Below, piece by piece: positions 38,896 to 50,420 of a DNA stretch of 64,000 nt. The translations under genes and the position numbers were made by a program. Each line of letters begins with the position of its first letter. Position 1 is the first letter of the stretch. Location of the stretch: contig WAEK01000001.1 of NCBI GenBank assembly GCA_011634665.1, positions 1,255,501 through 1,319,500 on the forward strand. Direction: 5' to 3'. Source of the DNA: Mortierella sp. BCC40632. Its lineage: Eukaryota; Mortierellomycota; Mortierellomycetes; Mortierellales; Mortierellaceae. The notes under the pieces were generated by a model, which was not told the origin of the DNA, did not search any database, and saw only the letters and a list, made by a program, of their open reading frames with translations.

Positions 38896-38927
<32 letters not shown>

Positions 38928-38993
38928 TTTTTCTTTCTTTTCTCTTTCTTTCTCTTTCTTTCTCTTTCTTTCTCTTTCTCTTTCATTCTCTCT

Positions 38994-39078
<85 letters not shown>

Positions 39079-39420
39079 CTCCCTCTATTTTTTTCACGGC
39101 TCTAATATACTTTTCTTGGCCCATTTCTTTCTCTCTCACCTGTGCTCCATTGTTGACTTGGTGACAGCCCTGATAGTCCCACCTATCTCCTAATCATCTT
39201 TTTCGATGCTACTAAGCGTGCTTACCAACCACATTCTCGTCAGTACACCTCTCTTGTCGTAGCACCAAGCCCTCGTCTCGTCTACAGGCTCAAAGCACTT
39301 TTTTTTTTTTTTTTTTTTACCAATTTGCCTAAAGCGAGGTAATTTCGCTGGAAAAGTCTACTATTTTATAGCGGGGGACCACCACTGACTTTTTTTCTTC
39401 TTTTTCTACCTCATTTTCCG
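38603..39420. repeat. Pyrimidine microsatellites downstream of RPL29
   Basis: CTTT/CTCTTT units at 38862-38990 pass into about 75 bases of (CT)n at 38999-39073, with T runs at 38720-38740, 39300-39318 and elsewhere. Arg/Glu-repeat and Ser/Leu-repeat reading frames over this stretch are artefacts. 39391-39412 forms one arm of a 22-bp inverted repeat whose other arm is beyond the LINE insertion at 40701-40722. Confidence 0.85.
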
Positions 39421-39437
39421 AGGAAACGAGGAGAAAA
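39421..39437. repeat. Target-site duplication, left copy
   Basis: AGGAAACGAGGAGAAAA, identical to 40683-40699. It borders the poly(T) that is the poly(A) tail of the minus-strand LINE. Confidence 0.9.
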
Positions 39438-40682
39438 TTTTTTTTTTTTTTTTTTTTTTTGTTAACAAGGACCCCATGTGGGCATGCAGAGTTTATGGTA
39501 TACCAGGGCGGCCGGGGCCGCCCTGTTGTCACTTGGACCTTAAACGAGAAGGAATCTCGCAAATGGATACTACAGAATCTAGTCTACAGTGTCCATATAC
39601 TCTTCGGCATCACTCACATCGCATGAATGGGTCGAGTATTGTCCGCCCACCCCCTACGTGGCCTGTTGCGCTCATTCGTCGTCTTTTAGCCGGCGTCCAT
39701 TGTCAACACTTTTTTCCAGCTTCCTAGCCGCTCCATCACATTCAGCTTAGTCTTTCCCTGCACATACTTCAGAACTGTTTCATCCGCCTCTCTGTACGCC
39801 TCTCTGAGATCGGGCTTCGGCCGCTGTGGACTGTTCAAGTCTGAGAAATCACCGTGGCTAGGTTGGTGTCTCCCATCACCATTGCGTCTCCCGGCGCGTT
39901 TGCTCACCGCAGTGATTCCTTTCGTCTTTTCCCAGTCCACTGTGGCTGTACACCTCTGTCCCCAGATCTGCGTGCGTCCAAATTCCTCAATGGCTTCGAT
40001 AAATCGAGTCGCCATATCCTTCGCTATCGGTCTTGTCGTCCTGTGCATTCTCTTCCAGCTTGTTATCATCACTTCAGGTACCATTCCCTGATACGCCTCC
40101 ATGATTGTGTTGCGGCTCTGCATTCCTCCTGTGCCTCGATCTCTGTTCAACCTCCCTGGGTCTGATCTCTTCAACTCCTTCAAAGATCCCCTCCAAGGAG
40201 TCCCAAAGATCCCCTTCACTCTTCTCCGTGAACGTTGGTTTTTTCCTCTTGTGTGAACCACCGTTCCTCCCTAGCGTCCCTCGCTTCCTCCAACCACGCC
40301 TTGCACTCTCTCTTCCACTTCCTCTTTCCACTCTCCTTCACGGCCTTCACCGCCTCTCGCCACCCCTTCCTCCTGCTCCTCCTTTTGGCCCTGCATTTCC
40401 CAGATGTGCTCCATCGTCTCGTTTTCCTCCTCGCAGACCCTGCACGTGTCGGTATCATACAGGTCTGGGTGTCGCTTCTTCATCTCGCTTAGTGTCGGAA
40501 GCATCCCGTGCAGCTTCTTCAACCTGTGCGATCGCCTCTGGCAGTCTCCTTCACTCGTGTAGAAACTCCTCGGTGCGTTCCTCTCGTGAATGATCTCCAG
40601 TGTCGCGCTCCACTCGATTGCTTTCCAATCGGAGATGTATCGCCTCGTCCTGTTCTGTCTGACCCAGTGCTGGTGGGCCCTC
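39438..40682 (-). mobile_element. 5'-truncated, decayed LINE (non-LTR retrotransposon) insertion
   Basis: The minus strand encodes the C-terminal part of a LINE ORF2. 'RYISDWKAIEWSATL', 'RLKKLHGMLPTL' and the Cys-His motif 'CRVCEEENETMEHIW' (about 40430-40650) are the region downstream of the reverse transcriptase; a second block (40060-39686) has 'RFIEAIEEFGRTQIWGQR'. The frame shifts after the Cys-His motif and again near 40210, so the copy is dead. The RT and endonuclease domains are absent, which fits ordinary 5' truncation. The 3' end has a GC-rich hairpin (about 39507-39526) and then 23 T (39438-39460), the poly(A) tail of the minus strand. A 17-bp target duplication flanks it. Confidence 0.9.
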
Positions 40683-40699
40683 AGGAAACGAGGAGAAAA
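40683..40699. repeat. Target-site duplication, right copy
   Basis: Second copy of the 17-bp sequence at 39421-39437, at the truncated 5' end of the LINE. Followed at 40701-40722 by the other arm of a perfect 22-bp inverted repeat (with 39391-39412). Confidence 0.9.
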
Positions 40700-40796
40700 A
40701 GAGGTAGAAAAAGAAGAAAAAAAAAAAGAGACGAACAATTGGTGTCATCAAATTAGGTTTATATTTGCAAAAGTTTTGTGCTCTCAACAAGTAACG

Positions 40797-40869
40797 GCTC
40801 GCATAGCTTAGTCGGTAGAGCGTCGTGCTAATAACGCGAAGGTCGCAGGTTCGATCCCTGCTGTGAGCA
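40797..40869 (+). tRNA. tRNA-Ile (anticodon AAT)
   Basis: 73-base cloverleaf without intron. Acceptor stem GCTCGCA/TGTGAGC pairs with one G-U. The D-arm contains TAGCTTAGTCGGTAGAG (A box), the anticodon loop is CTAATAA giving anticodon AAT (read as IAU after A34 editing), and the T-arm contains GGTTCGATCC (B box). The discriminator base is A. The LINE insertion ends 114 bases upstream. AAT decodes the common Ile codons ATT and ATC. Confidence 0.95.
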
Positions 40870-41003
40870 CTTCTGTGTTCTCCAGTCGGTACTTTCTTTT
40901 TGCCAATTTTTGTAAGCCATGGATACATTAGGACGAAGTCAATTGGGCGCCGGGTTGGTTGGTTGGCTCCATCCTTTTTGGAGACTCTCAATCCTAGAAA
41001 GAC

Positions 41004-41370
41004 TTATTTTGACATATGCGTCGAGTCACTCGACGGCTTATTTTCACACATATCGACCCTTTTTGCCGATTCAAGCGGGTTGGTGCCTCAACTTGAAATC
41101 ATGGACGTAGAGTTTATGACCATGTTTTTTTTGACCAGTTAACCGGTTAACTGAATAAAAAGTTAACTGACCATTCTTGACCAAACGACCGAATGACCGA
41201 TTGTCCAGTTAACTTGATTTGACCAGAAGGTTAACTTAACCTTTTGACGGATTAACCGACACTGCCAACCAGACAGAGCAATTTTTGACCAAAAATATTT
41301 CGGTCAAAAACACTGCATGGACGGATGAGTTTGTTTTGGAGGTGTCTTTTACACAGGGATAGCACGATAT

Positions 41371-41406
<36 letters not shown>

Positions 41407-41925
41407 CGGAGTTAGTGCGTGTATAACCTTTTGGGCCTCACAGGTCCTAACCTGGGGCCTCAGTCCCAAAATTTTTCCAGACTTACACAGAGCAACTTCC
41501 TCTATCAATTGAGACCAAACCCCCCCGAATGGCTAATTTCTGGAATCAATTTTATGCCCTGTACTGTGGTTAGCTAAAGGCAGTACAGTACTGCAGTTAG
41601 ACACATCCACACATGTAAGAGCGCCTTAATTTCACTTTTGCACGGAATTTTTGCATGGAGTTGAATGCGGAAAACTCAGAGGGGTCTAGAAGTCAAAATT
41701 GTGAGCTGAAAAATTACATAGAGTTAGCACGACCTTTTGAAATTTGGCTTTTCGGCTCCTGACGCACAAATCCAAGGCCCCAATCTGCTAGAAATTCATC
41801 AAGAGGCGTCGAGCGATCATTCCTACCAAATGATTTCACAAGTTGAGGCACCCCAACCCACTTCAATCGGCAAAAAGGGGTAGATTTGTGTGAAAATAAG
41901 CCGTCGACACATAAGTGAAAATAAA
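41004..41925. mobile_element. Putative non-autonomous element with ~100-base inverted ends
   Basis: Sequence at 41004-41101 recurs as an imperfect reverse complement at 41830-41925. The best-matched core reads TCGACGGCTTATTTTCACAC at 41030-41049 and, inverted, at 41888-41907. The left arm carries a 9-base insertion relative to the right. The ~730 bases between the arms are AT-rich and non-coding, with a poly(A) run (about 41373-41401) and several GTTAAC sites. This layout suits a foldback or MITE-like DNA transposon, though I could not find a target-site duplication, so the boundaries are provisional. Confidence 0.6.
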
Positions 41926-42088
41926 TTCATCCGTGCAAAGCACCAATTTCAACCGACCCGCAAAAGGGTGAAAGATTTCAGGTCGGGAACATTCCCACAG
42001 CTTGGGCAGGGGATCCGAGGGGTCCGGAAGCAGCGAGAGCGACTCTCAGCCATTTAGATCGAGGATTCCGATCTGCTCGATGTCTGAA

Positions 42089-42124
<36 letters not shown>

Positions 42125-42902
42125 GAAACACTGGTTTCTGTCGGAATAAAGTCTTGATAGTGACCACAAAAAAGGAGAAATGAAAAGACTTTTCTCAGCA
42201 CCCACAGATCTGTGATTCTTATCTTTATTTCATGTTCTTCACACCCTAGCCGACTTTGTCTAGATCTCTCTCTTCTTGACCATATCTTGGAAGTATTTTT
42301 TTTTATAATAGATCTAAGCAAATAGCATATGAAAGTATTTCAGCTATACTAGTGTCGAAGACGACTATATGTGCCTGGAGCTTGTTAGCATCTTGCCATT
42401 TTCCGTCTCTCTCTCTCTCCCTTTTTTTTTTTTTTTCGCTTTTTTTTTTTCAGGCCTTATTCCTTCCTATATCTTATTTGTTATTCTATCTCACCATGAT
42501 TGGCGTTCTACCTCATCGTGGCTGACGTCCTACCTCACCACGACAGAGATCCAACCTCACATTGCCTTGTTTGTGCCTTGTCTTGTATGGTGTCCTGCCT
42601 CATCTTGCCTGGTGTTCTACCCCGCCTTGCTTCTGACCTGGCTCAATGCTCTGGAGCTTTGTCCTGTGGATGACCTAACTTGCCTATCCTTGTTCGTTGC
42701 TGCGTAGGATCTAGAGGAGAGCAGTTCTGATTAACAATTGCTACTTTCTCCTCCAAGCGGAGATAGGTCATGGGAAGGGACACCGATGACTTACAGAGAT
42801 CAGGTAGGGGGATGACAAATCCAAGCGTTCGGATCACTACGAAGAGGATTTTGGCTTTGCTACTTTCTCCAATCTAAAGGTTAGGTTTGTATAGAGAGGA
42901 GA

Positions 42903-43110
42903 GGAGATCAATAAAGAGATCTTGAAGCAAGTATCTGTGAAGAATCAAGATAGGATAAATCTGAAAAGTCCTCACATGATGATCAAATGGAAACTTGACT
43001 GAATGACTGTGAGATAAGAGCCACTCAGGAGTGTTCTTTGTCCAGTCCTTCAATCATCACCGAGTTTGATACTTATAGCTGAGAAGATGCCACTACTGAG
43101 ATGTGACTCA
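42903..43110. repeat. Diverged interspersed repeat, copy 1
   Basis: Resembles 45142-45332 in the same orientation with many changes. Shared anchors include GAGAT.TTGAAGCAAG near the start, a CTTGAC.GAA block and a CCAC..TATTGAGAT-type end. Possibly LTR relics of one retrotransposon family. Confidence 0.4.
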
Positions 43111-43757
43111 TGGCTCCTGCCTTTTAGATAAAAGGATCAAAGAGGCAATACTACAAATCTGTTGGAGGTGAATGTAAAAGTTTAGCTATTTTAGTAAGGG
43201 AGAGCGAGGAGATGATGAGTCGTGTACTTGGTCGTGATCAAGGTTCGGTCAATACCTTGGGATGGGGGAACAAACAAGTGCAAAGCAAGTAACAGAAAGA
43301 AAGCTGCCTTTATTGAGAGGAGGAAGAATGGGATTTTTTATGACCTTCCTAGGCCTTCCCGCCTAGAATTGCACTTAATACATCATGCCAGACCTTTTTG
43401 TGCTTTGCTTGAGCCTTGTTTGCTTCACGCTCATTCCATGCTCGTCCCTTACTCGCCCCACCTTTATTCCTTACCGGATTCAAATCTTCTCTATGTCCAT
43501 TCAATCTTCGTTCGATGTTCATTGCTTGCTCATTCCTCGTTTGGCCCTTGTATGGTCTCTGTTGGCTTCTTGTTAGGTCCTTGTTCGTCCCCTCGTTATT
43601 TCATGCTGTCTTTTTGTTGGCGTACTTTTTTTTTGTACGACTGGTATTGCTATTGCTATCGATGTCGCTGCTGTTACTGCTGCTGGCACTTCTACATTGC
43701 GCACAGAAAAGAGCGCAAGAAAGAAAAATATTTTTGGGTCGGAAAAATAAAGAAAAG

Positions 43758-43796
<39 letters not shown>

Positions 43797-45141
43797 ATTG
43801 GGAAAGAACTATGGAAGAGAGCGAAAGAGTAGAGGAAAAAGTTGAGGTTGTGAGACAGAGGCAAGGCGGAGGGACGGAAGAACAGAAAAGAGAAAAAGGA
43901 GATGGCAGCTGAGAGTGGTAGATGGGGATGACAATCGGAATGAGAATAGCGATGGCAATGGGAATGTGACGACGGTGATGCCGACGGAGAAGATGACTAC
44001 GGGAAAGGAAAAGAGCAAGGACCCTACACAGCTCACCGACATTTTGTCGTTCGGTGGATATGACTTTTTCGACGATCCTCGGTTCACAACCAAAAGCCAA
44101 GAGATAAGAAAAAAAGAAAATCATGTACACACAAGAGAAGTGAAGTGAAGAGAAGAGTGGCGACCAGTGCCAATTACAATACCAGCGCGAGCGCAAAGGA
44201 AAGAGAGGTTGAACTACGAAATGGAGAGTCGTTCTTCCAGGAAATGCAGCCCCTTTTGCATCCTATCGCATCAACGCGTTGGATGTGCACAGCACAGTTA
44301 GCCTCCTAGGAGGGACAGAGCACGGGCCGCACATACCAAGCATGGGCTCATCTGCCAACATAACTTGCATGCGTCCCTTGGAAAACACCCCCTCCTCTTG
44401 AGGCTGAGAGGAGTCGAGCCAAAAGAGTGATCAAGAGAGAACGCGTTCTCGAGCCATACACAAATATTCGACTGCACTCGTCTTTGATACTCACCCAATG
44501 ATATCACACCAACTATAACTATCACTGCTCCACTGATGTCAGTCCATTTTAGAGCTGGCCAACTCTATTGGTCTCGACCAGTTGATACGCTACAAGGAGC
44601 CTAGAAGGAAGAAGATAGGGAAACTGCCGCACTTCTTTGAAAAACTCGCTTTGGTGTAGCAAATACATGAAGCCTTTTTAGGCGTGTATAAAAAGGCACC
44701 CTTCCGAACTAACCAATGAAGAACAGCTTTTGTGTTCCCCTCTTATTTTCTTGGTCCTTTAGTTGAACACCCACCATCTGGTGCAGGCCCCTTAGTAGCG
44801 TCCTCAGGCGTAATCCTGTAGAGAGACGCGTCTTGGTCAACATGTTTTCCCTCTTATTCACTGACAATCCCTTTCCCAATAGATCTCACAAACCTGCCTG
44901 AAAAGCAGAGCGAGCCATTCCCCCCGTCGCTTGTCGTCTACACCGCATTGCATAATAAAAGCAATCGCTCAACTCGCCGAGTTCAGACCCTAACAGCTAG
45001 TACAAGCGAGGACCGAGTGCGGCGCAGTATAAAGGTGAATAGGTCTACTAATCTAACTTCTACTCTAATATCTGCTTAGACGCCGCAAACCAAAGATAGG
45101 ATAATAGGCTATTATAAGGTAGAGGTAGATGGGTAAAGAAG

Positions 45142-45332
45142 GTTATCAATCAAGGAGATATTGAAGCAAGATCTGTAGCGGGTCAAAATGAGATAGACCC
45201 AAAGTCTCCACTCATCGTCATCAGGGAAGCTTGACCGAAACCCTTTTATTTAGAGCCTCCTTTTAACGCTTGTTCCCCAATACCGAATCCCATACGTGCC
45301 AACAGGGCCACCGTTATTGAGATCTGGACCTC
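45142..45332. repeat. Diverged interspersed repeat, copy 2
   Basis: Partner of 42903-43110, from the anchor GGAGATATTGAAGCAAG (45153) to GAGATCTGGACCTC (45319). The age implied by the divergence is considerable. No flanking duplication was found. Confidence 0.4.
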
Positions 45333-46931
45333 TTTCTCCCTGTCTTGACTTGAAACAGCAAAGGGACCAAGGCAAGGAGCATGAGGTCCTGTTCACAGTG
45401 AATATGTGAGGCTAGTATAGTACAGGAGAAAAAGACGACAGGGCGCTACAGGGCGCTACAGGGTGCCACACTATCTTGACCGTGTTGCTAGAGTGGCTGG
45501 TACTTGGGAGACATGAAGGAGAAGGTAGATGAATATGCACACTGCGGTTTATTCAGCCGTTTAGAGAACTTCTGGAGCCTCTTCATGAATGGGATAATGG
45601 GTCCCGATCCAACCCACCACATCGCACAATACTCTTTAACGGGAAACTTCAAAGATAGCATGTAACCCCTTGATCATTTCGACCCAGTGACCCAGGAGAA
45701 TATGCTACCATGGATATGCAGCCTACTCTCATGAGGCAGCCTCACATGGAAACAACAGTCGCTGCAATCAAAGATCTGCACCAACGCCTCTGACTTGGAT
45801 GGGGCAATGACTAAAGATAGCACCTAAATTTTGGGTGTTGGATAAAAAATGGCGTCCAGCCACATTGACTACTCTCCTCGAAGCACAACACAAAGCAGAG
45901 AAGGTACAGGTTCTGGAGATCCGAGGAGGAAGCAGTTTCACAAGACGTTCTACAACAGACACGGAAAAGTTGGAATCGACTATTCATTTGTCATCAAGGA
46001 CATTGGCCCTGCTAATCCTGACAGAGATTCAGAGAGGTTGAGAGTTTGAAGGCGATAGCCGTTTCACCAAACCGGACCGGAGGAAATCCGGTATTTAACA
46101 ATAGCTGTGATAGCCTAGGACCTGACTATTTAGCTACTTCTCTGGCCTATTCCCCGTAGCTACTCTAGGGATCCAGGCATATAGACAAAAAAGAGCTACA
46201 GAGCTGTTGGGTCCCCATGGACTAGGTAAATGGGAGCCAGCATCGAAGGTGTGGCCAATATGGGCTACTGGTACATTTTTTTAGCAGGCTCATTATTACC
46301 TGTAAAGCAGGACGAACCCTAGGTGATTTTGAACTGATCTCTGCGAAATCGCAGGAAAAGGTTGCAAGCTACTAGAGGAGGGCCTCAACAACATGGCGCC
46401 TCTGAGAGTGCTAGCGGCTGAGTATATTTGTCAGAGTCCAGTTTTCTAGAGAGAGAGAAAAGGCGTGTGGGTAAGTGACCAAGTGAATGAATGAGCAGAT
46501 GAGTGGGTAAATAGGGTGGTTCCCGGCAAGAGGCGCAGCAACGGAGAGAGTGAGGTGAGTGGAGGACCTGCACTCTTTCTATTTTGAAGCTTTGGTTGTT
46601 CCGTTTTGCTGGATGCTCAACTTTTTCGCATGCTTTTGAAAGAGGGATTCTTACGCCAAGCCTAATGCTTCCTCAGATGTCGTTGGTGCATTCGTTCGCA
46701 AAACTGAGGGTCAACAACTCTATTTGGATATTTGGATTTCAAGAGACCACGAGTGCAATTAGAGGGCACAGGTCTGGGCCAGTGGCTGTTCAGTTGTCAT
46801 TTATTTGGCGTCAGCATCGCCTTTTTCTTTTCTTTTCTTTTCTTTTATTCTTCTCGCTTTCTTTCCCCCCCTTCCCTCTTCTTCAGTCCCCCATATCACG
46901 CAACAGTTTTCAGTCGAGAAGGAAATTCGCC

Positions 46932-49147
46932 ATGTCCAAGGAGCAATTTTCCCACACTTCAACATTATCCAAAGAAGACCTAATGGACAGGATACGTGGA
47001 TGTCTTTTGGGCAAGTTGACCATCCCTCGGTTGTTTGCGAGTTCCTCTCTCTGGGCAGTCCTTGCTGAGTCTATCCCATGTGCAGCGCCAAATGCTTTCT
47101 TGCGTGTTCCTCATCTTTGAACACATCCACTTTTGTGAATCGCTTATATATGTTCCCTTCTATAGGAAACGCCATTGGCGATGCCTATGGACTGGCGACA
47201 GAGTTCATGACCAAATCAGATGCAATGAAACGATATGGCAACGGCCCGATAGCTTTTGGAACCGAAAAAGGGTATGTTTGCCTGTTAGTCTTTCTCGACT
47301 GATCTCTTACCAGGTATCCTTTAACCATCATTGATGCTGACAAAAGTCACTGATTTTTTTCTTTGGGGGGGATTGGATATTACACAAGATATCCTTTCTG
47401 GATTGATCGCCATCGAAGCAAATGGCATCGGAATGACTTTACGGATGACACGGATCAGTTATTACTTCTTCTCCAAGCACTCCAACGAACAAAGGATGGC
47501 CGGTTGCATCCGATTCTTTTCGCAAAGGGACTTTACGAATGGAGTCAAAAGGGGTTTCCCGAGCTTGGGACACCTCCACGGGGTATTGGATACACGGTTG
47601 GATGCACTCTAAGCCATCCTGAGTTCAAGTCGAATCCTCACAAGGCCTCTTTTGATGTGAGTGGGCATCCTTCTTTTTTCTTTTCCATCTTTTTAATTGC
47701 TGCCGGTCATTTGCTCATCTCACTTTCTTGGCAAGAAGGGTGTGCCTGGACAGAGAGGGAGAAAAGGAAGAAAGAAAAAGAGGAAAAAAAAAAAAGAAAT
47801 CCTTCTAAAAATATGCTTTGTTCTTTTGAGCCCATGGCATGATTGACCATACTTCTAACCTCCTGATATTGTGTGCATAATGAAAATGGGTGATGAATCT
47901 TTTCTTTCTTTCTATCTTTTTCTTTTCCTTACAAGGTCTGGGATAAAAACGGTCGCTACCTAGCCGCCAATGGCGCCGTTATGCGAACATCTGTCTTGGG
48001 AATCGAGAGTTTTTGGGATGAGGTTCAAGTGGTCGAGAATGCACTTGCCGCCGCCAAAGTGACCCATGCAGACCCGCGTTCCATCATCAGCGCTGTCGTT
48101 GCCTCGGTAATGATCTCTCGACTCCTTCGTGGAGGTGGAGTCGATTTCGATACAGATAAAGGTCGAGTCTGGAACCCAAGGCTACATCAAGAGGCATATC
48201 GACAGGAACTGTTGACTTTTCTGGAACGAGGATCGGATCTACAGGGGGAACATTCGATTCAACCAAAATATGAACAGGAGACAGAACTGACTGAATTCAA
48301 AGAAAAGGATCTTCCAGATGTCCCAGTCGGGTACCCAGTCATTGAACTTATTCCAGTCACCCCAACCAATTCGGGTTTCATGGCCACTGTGATCAATTAT
48401 TTCTCAAGGTTCTTTTCATGGATTGGTATCTGGCGACCATCTACGCCACCTCGACGTTTTATGGAGGATTGGAACAAAGATAGGCCCTCAATCCAACTAC
48501 GAGAAAATATTGGTTGGGTTGGGATAGATCAAGCTGAAGAAGACCTAGCCATCGCAAGTCTTGCTCGTTCGACCTTGACTGATTACATGTTTTTGTTAAA
48601 GGAAACCAAGGTCCTACCAAAGGCTAAAGACCAAGAGGGTAAGCTTCGACCAAGTTTGTTGGATCAGGATTCGAATGCCAATGTTCCAGAGAGTGAACCA
48701 TACGTACCTGCCGAGATTCAACAAAAGTGGATCCAAGAGTTGCAAGCCTCTTGTTTCCCTAAGTGTTTGGCCGATCTTCAGTTGGACGATCGAAGAGAAA
48801 TGGGATACGCCTTCAAATGTGTTGGTGTTAGCTTTTATGGAGCTACACGACGTGTAGGTGATAATCCAGTGACCGACCCTGCCTATGAAGGATCACAGGG
48901 ACTGTTCCGAGGAGTGTTGGAGCAAGTGACCCTCGAGGCTGGAGATGCTGACACAAACGGTGCTGTGCTGGGAGCTTTGTTGGGAACACGGTTCGGACTT
49001 CAGGAAGGGATCCCAAAGAGTTGGTATGAAGGATTACGCCATCGGGAGTGGCTCGACAAGACGATTGAGGAGTTTGCGGAGAGAGTTGTGGAACAATATG
49101 AACAGCATCGATCCAAGTACCCAAATGTTGGATCCTCTTTGGTTTGA
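46932..49147 (+). CDS. ADP-ribosylglycohydrolase (ARH/DraG family)
   Basis: Hydrolase of the DraG/ARH fold that removes ADP-ribose from modified targets using a binuclear magnesium centre. Exons 46932-47010, 47166-47271, 47389-47656 and 47936-49147 give 554 residues. Motifs run 'IRGCLLGNAIGDAYG' (N-terminus), 'DFTDDTDQLLLLL' (metal ligands), 'NGAVMRTSVLG', and the C-terminal metal motif 'AGDADTNGAVLGALLGTRFG', so all key Asp residues are present. Between the third and fourth motifs is a long insertion (about 48210-48720) with an aromatic, possibly membrane-touching stretch 'INYFSRFFSWIGIW'. Bacterial DraG is ~300 residues, so this protein is markedly longer. Intron 1 begins with GC (GG|GCAAGT). 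The target and whether it acts on protein or nucleic acid cannot be told. Confidence 0.92.
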
Positions 49148-50420
49148 AGTTCTTTCTCTCTAGAATCTTTCTTCTCTATGTGTACTGTTTGCTCTATCTG
49201 GTTGTGACCAATTTTAGAAAAAAAAAAAAAGGCAGATTACGGAAAAAAAAGCCGTTGGACGTTCGCTATTACTGGACGCTTTAGCACTATGGCTACTCTC
49301 TATATTATTTCATTGTCGGAGCCCCCCCAAAGGTCCTGGAAGAAGAAGAAAAAAAGAATGCATAGTTGCTTCTTCGGATGAAAAGTAAGCTAATTCAAAT
49401 TAAACAAGACAGCAGGAGTTAAGTGAAGAACGTGATGGAGGAAGAGGAAACACTAACCAAAGAAATAACTATGGGCTTTGAAAGGAGTATGGATAAATGC
49501 AGCCAAAAGAGCACTACTTCTCTTTTATTAGGTGAAGGGCTGTTGATCCCTAATGCTGAAGGAAAAAGGAAAAGTAAAAGATAGGGTGAACCCCCCGAGT
49601 CTGGCATTCTGGAGGAGTGTCCATTGGGCTTTGAAGCGAATTCTGTTTTGATTTGTGAATGAGGATGAGGATATCCTCATAAAAAGAAAAGAAAAAGAAA
49701 AAAATATGCTCTATTGTGAAAGAAAATGTTGGCTCTAAAGGATAGCTTTGACTAGGATACACAATAGTTGTGCTCGAGGAAAATGATAGGGATCTCATCT
49801 TTCCTCCTTCCCTTCCTCCTCCTCCTTCCCACTCCTCCTTCTATGGCAGAAAGTGGGAAGGGCTAGCTTAGGCTGGTGTACCATTCTGGTTCTAGATAGA
49901 CATAGTTCCCTCGATGCTGATAACTCGTTTTCCACTCTGTGGCAACCTGGCCACTAGCGAGATGTCAACCGAGTTCTAATAGTTTGAAAGGGAGAGAGGA
50001 GAGGAGGAGGAAGGTAAAAGGGTCAGTGGGAAAGGTAGCAAGAGAAAAGGGTAATCTAACTGTTATTTCATCTCATTTTTCTTTCTTTCCAAAACGCGTC
50101 TTACTCCTTTCAGCTTTGGGATGATCTGGTAAGGCAAGAACAGGCAAAGAGAAATCTTGTCGCCTCCTTGGCTCAAACTGACCGCCTGACCTGATTCAGT
50201 GCTTGCACCGCCGATTTCTTCTTGATATTCGAACTTCTCGGTTTTATCGGCTGAGAAATGCAAAAAAAGATGAAGAAGAAGAAGAAGAAGAAAAAAAAAA
50301 CATGGTTGGCATGTATGCTAGGGAATTCTTTCTAGATATTTGCAATCTTTTTCGATTGCTGACACCACACACACACTCTCTCTCCCTTTCTATTCTCTTT
50401 TTTAAAAGCATGAAAATTAC
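49148..50420. other. Intergenic region; 3' part of minus-strand secreted gene may lie here
   Basis: No gene recognised. It should contain the later exons of the minus-strand gene that starts at 50661, but I could not choose among weak candidates (for example a frame at 50063-50263). GA-rich and T-rich tracts are present. Confidence 0.4.

Larger units (their letters stand above)
41926..46931. other. Gene-poor region of decayed repeats
   Basis: About 5 kb without a gene I can support. It contains a T run at 42092-42123, CT-rich stretches (42400-42720, 43380-43600), a ~50-base A run at 43758-43793, a pair of diverged repeats (see 42903 and 45142), a TATA-like site at 44687 and a GGGCGCTACA decamer tandem at about 45438-45470. 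The last 350 bases are the promoter of the ADP-ribosylglycohydrolase gene. ORFs such as 45835-46049 have no recognisable domain. Confidence 0.5.

Noticed and set aside
38699..39193. Arg/Glu-rich and Ser/Leu-rich ORFs
   Set aside because: Translations of CT/CTTT microsatellites on either strand.
43222..43845. 207-codon plus-strand ORF
   Set aside because: Compositionally odd, ends in a poly(A) run translated as poly-Lys; no domain.
45835..46049. Short plus-strand ORFs in the repeat-rich block
   Set aside because: No recognisable motif, no splice partners; probably chance or a relic too decayed to name.
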